Source of the DNA: Bradyrhizobium sp. ISRA464
Lineage (GTDB): Bacteria; Pseudomonadota; Alphaproteobacteria; Rhizobiales; Xanthobacteraceae
Assembly: GCF_029910095.1 (NCBI RefSeq)
Contig: NZ_CP094526.1
Location: forward strand, 310,001 to 374,000
DNA: 64,000 nucleotides
Direction of reading: 5' to 3'
In this document: piece after piece, positions 61,851 to 64,000 of the stretch
How positions within the stretch are numbered: the stretch's first letter is position 1
Layout: each line of letters starts with the position of its first letter
The notes under the pieces: model-generated
The model's input: only the letters and a program-made list of their open reading frames with translations
What the model was told of the DNA's origin: nothing
Database searches by the model: none
Position numbers and translations under genes: made by a program

Positions 61851-62081
61851 ATGAAGGTGACGAACGTTCTGGGGCTCGCGGCTGTCGGTGCCGTGCTGGT
61901 TTTGGCGGCGCCGACCGAGCGCGCGCAAGCGCTCACGCTCGCTACGCCAGGTGCGGCCGCAACGGTTCAGGACGACTCAAGCCAGATGACCACACAAGTG
62001 CACTGGCGCGGGCGCGGATGGCATCGCGGGTGGTATCGTGGGCATCATCGCGGCTGGTATCGTCGCCACTGGCGCCGCTGA
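61851..62081 (+). CDS. Small exported protein with Arg/Trp/His-rich tail
   Basis: A 76-residue protein. The signal peptide MKVTNVLGLAAVGAVLVLAA ends near ERAQA, and the mature part starts LTLATPGAAATVQDDSS, then TTQVHWRGRG and a HRGWYRGHHRGWYRRHWRR tail. AGGAGAC at 61838 precedes the ATG at 61851. Its mature N-terminus resembles that of the larger protein at 62859-63431. The tail could bind metal, nucleic acid or an anionic surface; function unknown. Confidence 0.72.
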   Translation: MKVTNVLGLAAVGAVLVLAAPTERAQALTLATPGAAATVQDDSSQMTTQVHWRGRGWHRGWYRGHHRGWYRRHWRR

Positions 62082-62109
62082 TCGCGCGGCGTATCAGCGC
62101 AGTTGAGAC

Positions 62110-62140
62110 ACGGGCCCGTGAGCAGCGGGCCCGTTGTCGT
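62110..62140 (+). terminator. Hairpin after the 61851 gene
   Basis: ACGGGCCC (62110-62117) pairs with GGGCCCGT (62127-62134), followed by TGTCGTT. It probably terminates the preceding gene. Confidence 0.65.
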
Positions 62141-62208
62141 TCTCAGCCATGAAACCGGCAGATTCGAGCGACCCAGATGATGTTCATCGAAATCTGCAGG
62201 AGTTGATC

Positions 62209-62538
62209 ATGATCAGATGGATCGGTGTTGCCGTTGTCGCAGGCGTGCTCGCGCTTCACGCGCCGGTATCGGCGGCTGCCGCCGCGCCAGCCAAGTCGCA
62301 ACCGGCCGCGCAACAACAGGGTGCGGGCAAAGCGACGGACCTCAGCGCACAACGCCATCATCGCCGCTACCATCGCCACCACTTTCACGGCTACCGGCCC
62401 TATTATGACCGGCCGTACTACCGACCCTATTACCGGCCGTATCCTTATTACTACGGACGGCCCTACTACTATCGGCCCTATCCGTATGCTGCGCCGGCGC
62501 CGTTCACCTTCGGCTTCGGATTCGGCCCGTTCTGGTGA
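62209..62538 (+). CDS. Exported Tyr/Pro/His-rich protein
   Basis: A 109-residue protein with a signal peptide (MIRWIGVAVVAGVLALHAPV, cleavage after VSA). The mature part has an Ala/Gln-rich stretch, then HHRRYHRHHFHGYRPYYDR and repeats of RPYYRPY / PYYYG, ending APFTFGFGFGPFW, which resembles an outer-membrane C-terminal aromatic signal. AGGAG precedes the ATG at 62209. Function unknown. Confidence 0.75.
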   Translation: MIRWIGVAVVAGVLALHAPVSAAAAAPAKSQPAAQQQGAGKATDLSAQRHHRRYHRHHFHGYRPYYDRPYYRPYYRPYPYYYGRPYYYRPYPYAAPAPFTFGFGFGPFW

Positions 62539-62581
62539 TGCAGGCGCTATTGCTGCCTGCGTAGCAGGAGACGGAAGGCAG

Positions 62582-62609
62582 GAGCAGTTCCGTTCGATCG
62601 GAACTGCTC
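62582..62609. terminator. Perfect 10-bp hairpin after the 62209 gene
   Basis: GAGCAGTTCC and GGAACTGCTC surround GTTCGATC. No T-run follows, so it is a weak terminator candidate or an operator. Confidence 0.5.
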
Positions 62610-62858
62610 TTGCTGATCAAGATCGTTCGGCGAAGACTGAAGAAAGCCGGTGAATTGGATCAGGGCGTGAAGCCTTTGACCAGCAGCACCATAGCCTGCA
62701 CGCCGGCTTTGCAGTTCCTCTCGGACTTTTCGTCGCACGCGCGTTCATGGCGCATTCACTTGGGCATTTCTAGCGTCACGGGAGCGACTGCAACGAACGC
62801 AATGAGACCGGCTGCGATGCGGCGCGGTTCTGATTGCTGTTGTCAGGGAGGTCCAGAG

Positions 62859-63431
62859 ATGAGGGAGAGATATTTGCGGCGCGGATTGGTGCGCCGTCTC
62901 GGTGTCGCAGCGGCCGCGATCTTCACGTTGTCGATCGCCTCGCAGCAGCGCGCAGAAGCGCTGTCACTGGCGAGTCCAGGCACATCGCCCGCGGCGAAGT
63001 CTGCAGCAGACGGAACGACGATTCAGGTTCGGCATGGCGGCTTCCATGGCGGCGGAGGTTTTCATGGCGGTGGCTTCCGCGGCGGTGGTTTCCATGGAGG
63101 CGGTTTCCACGGTGGTGGCTTCCGCGGCTTTCACGGCGGCGGCTTTCGTGCCGCGCCGGCGTTCCATGGCGGCTATCGCTATGGCGACTTTCATCGCCAC
63201 TATGGCGGCTACCACCGCTTCTACGGCGGCGGTTATCGCTACGGATACCGGCCTTACTATCGCCGGCACTTCCATCACCGGCGTTTCTTCTATGGTCCGT
63301 CCTACTACTATCCGGCCTACTATCATCACCGCCGTTGCCGGGTGATCTGGACCTATTACGGGCCGCGCCGGATCTGCCGGCCGTGGTGGTGGCATCGCCG
63401 TCACTATTGGCGGCCCTACGGCTATTGGTGA
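62859..63431 (+). CDS. Exported Gly/His/Tyr-rich repeat protein
   Basis: A 190-residue protein. A signal region (RLGVAAAAIFTLSIASQQRAEA) is followed by LSLASPGTSPAAKSAADG, then GFHGGGF-type repeats in the GGFHGGGFRGGGFHGG array and HYGGYHRFYGGGYRYGY. Two Cys-containing segments (RRCRVIWTYYGPRRICRPWW) lie near the end, which is rich in Trp, Tyr and Arg. GGGAGG at 62847 precedes the ATG at 62859. Its mature start resembles the protein at 61851. A metal-binding or surface role is possible. Confidence 0.78.
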   Translation: MRERYLRRGLVRRLGVAAAAIFTLSIASQQRAEALSLASPGTSPAAKSAADGTTIQVRHGGFHGGGGFHGGGFRGGGFHGGGFHGGGFRGFHGGGFRAAPAFHGGYRYGDFHRHYGGYHRFYGGGYRYGYRPYYRRHFHHRRFFYGPSYYYPAYYHHRRCRVIWTYYGPRRICRPWWWHRRHYWRPYGYW

Positions 63432-63446
63432 GGGTTGAAATGACAG

Positions 63447-63472
63447 CGGGCGCCAAACGGCGCCCGTCTTGT
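63447..63472 (+). terminator. Terminator of the Gly/His-rich protein gene
   Basis: CGGGCGCC (63447-63454) pairs with GGCGCCCG (63459-63466) around AAAC, followed by TCTTGTT. Confidence 0.75.
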
Positions 63473-63491
63473 TAAGTCATGCGATCCGCGC

Positions 63492-63701
63492 TTAGTCCCA
63501 GTTCTTCAACTTCCAGGACTTGATCTTCCAAGGCGTCAGGTTTTCCATCCGCCACTGCGTCCAGCGCTCCGGCGGCCAGTGGCTGAGACGTGAGGTCTGC
63601 TTCACCTCAGGCAACGGATCGATGATGCGCGGCGCGGCGCGGCGGCGCTTCTGCCGCGTCGCCTCGCTGATCATATCGACGAATTCGCGCTTCTCGGCCA
63701 C
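63492..63701 (-). CDS. Small conserved hypothetical protein
   Basis: A 69-residue basic protein, MAEKREFVDMISEATRQKRR.., ending in Trp/Lys-rich WTQWRMENLTPWKIKSWKLKNWD. No signal peptide or membrane helix. It lies downstream of leuC on the same strand. I recognise no family; the even Trp spacing in the tail looks like an amphipathic helix. Confidence 0.65.
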   Translation of the reverse strand: MAEKREFVDMISEATRQKRRRAAPRIIDPLPEVKQTSRLSHWPPERWTQWRMENLTPWKIKSWKLKNWD

Positions 63702-63817
63702 GTCCGGCTCCTCGCGAAGCTGATCTTCGCAAGGAGCCAGTGTGCGTAAGGTGCGTTAACGGGCCGTTTCCGAAACGGCTCCAGCTTGAAGCAAGAGCCG
63801 CAGCGAAACGCCAGCGT

Positions 63818-64000
63818 TTAGCGCCAGTCGCGGACGTCGACGAAGTGTCCGGCGATCGCGGCGGCGGCGGCCATCGCCGGCGACACCAGGTGGGTGCGGC
63901 CCTTGAAGCCCTGGCGGCCCTCGAAGTTGCGGTTCGAGGTCGAGGCGCAGCGCTCCTCCGGCTTCAGCTTGTCCGGGTTCATCGCGAGGCACATCGAGCA
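63818..64000 (-). CDS. leuC: 3-isopropylmalate dehydratase large subunit, C-terminal part
   Basis: The last 60 residues of LeuC; the rest lies beyond the window. [20 protein letters not shown] carries the two later Cys ligands of the [4Fe-4S] cluster, and [20 protein letters not shown] then [18 protein letters not shown] is the conserved C-terminus. The reading frame differs from that of the longer open frame over the same bases (63756-63992). The stop is TAA at 63818-63820. Confidence 0.95.
   Translation of the reverse strand, partial: CSMCLAMNPDKLKPEERCASTSNRNFEGRQGFKGRTHLVSPAMAAAAAIAGHFVDVRDWR

Noticed and set aside
62598..62631. GGAAC...CGTT pair resembling a general-stress (EcfG) promoter
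   Set aside because: The spacer is 19 bases, longer than the 16-17 expected, and GGAAC is part of a perfect hairpin.
63756..63992. 78-residue minus-strand frame at the window end
   Set aside because: It is out of frame with leuC, whose conserved C-terminus is read in another frame over the same bases.

Overview
The window is a GC-rich stretch of alphaproteobacterial chromosome, most likely Bradyrhizobium or a close relative. The evidence is the gene set (a Rhodopseudomonas-type malonyl-CoA synthetase, an sdhCDAB operon, feoAB, leuB/leuC/leuD, asd, argG, rlmN, typA), a FixK2-type box, and many short intergenic palindromes of the kinds I remember as common in Bradyrhizobium and Rhodopseudomonas. 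I could not run any search, so names rest on motifs and recognised protein signatures.

Layout. 1-8 kb: end of folD, ppa, a GNAT acetyltransferase, a DUF2269 / SDR-DoxX / DCC-thioredoxin operon, a flavin amine oxidase and typA. 8-16 kb: an unrecognised exported protein, an N-acetylmuramoyl-L-alanine amidase, a Tat-exported PhoD phosphatase, a membrane-anchored TAXI binding protein, a pterin dehydratase, a YkvA protein and a quinone oxidoreductase. 16-28 kb: a dienoyl-CoA-reductase-like SDR, an IalB-like protein, rlmN, small membrane proteins, a PAP2 phosphatase, argG, a divergent tetR/SnoaL pair with tandem operators, a Pro/Ala-rich OmpA protein, a VOC protein and an FkbM methyltransferase. 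28-39 kb: a hybrid histidine kinase, feoAB, a Pat-type acyl-CoA synthetase/acetyltransferase, and an adh-APH/kinase operon facing an Hsp20 remnant across a perfect FixK2-type box. 39-46 kb: sdhCDAB, a LysR remnant, a TSUP transporter and an IS1111-type IS110 element. 46-56 kb: matB, an SDR, a fasciclin protein, a cytochrome b / YedY-like pair behind an ECF-like promoter, two transporters and leuB. 56-64 kb: asd, carbonic anhydrase, a CoA lyase, a glycosyltransferase, leuD, a metallopeptidase, four small exported proteins with basic or aromatic tails, and the 3' end of leuC.

How it fits together. Most of the window is housekeeping: leucine (leuB, leuC, leuD), aspartate-family (asd) and arginine (argG) biosynthesis, the TCA cycle (sdh), malonate activation (matB), iron uptake (feoAB) and translation (rlmN, typA). 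The accessory interest lies in regulation and repeats: a low-oxygen promoter between adh and a truncated hsp20, an ECF-type promoter for a molybdoenzyme, an IS1111-type element whose 3' flank should hold its guide (bridge) RNA, a pair of bulged-hairpin elements between matB and an SDR gene, and several palindrome families that repeatedly abut or form gene stop codons. I saw no tRNA, rRNA, CRISPR array or prophage.
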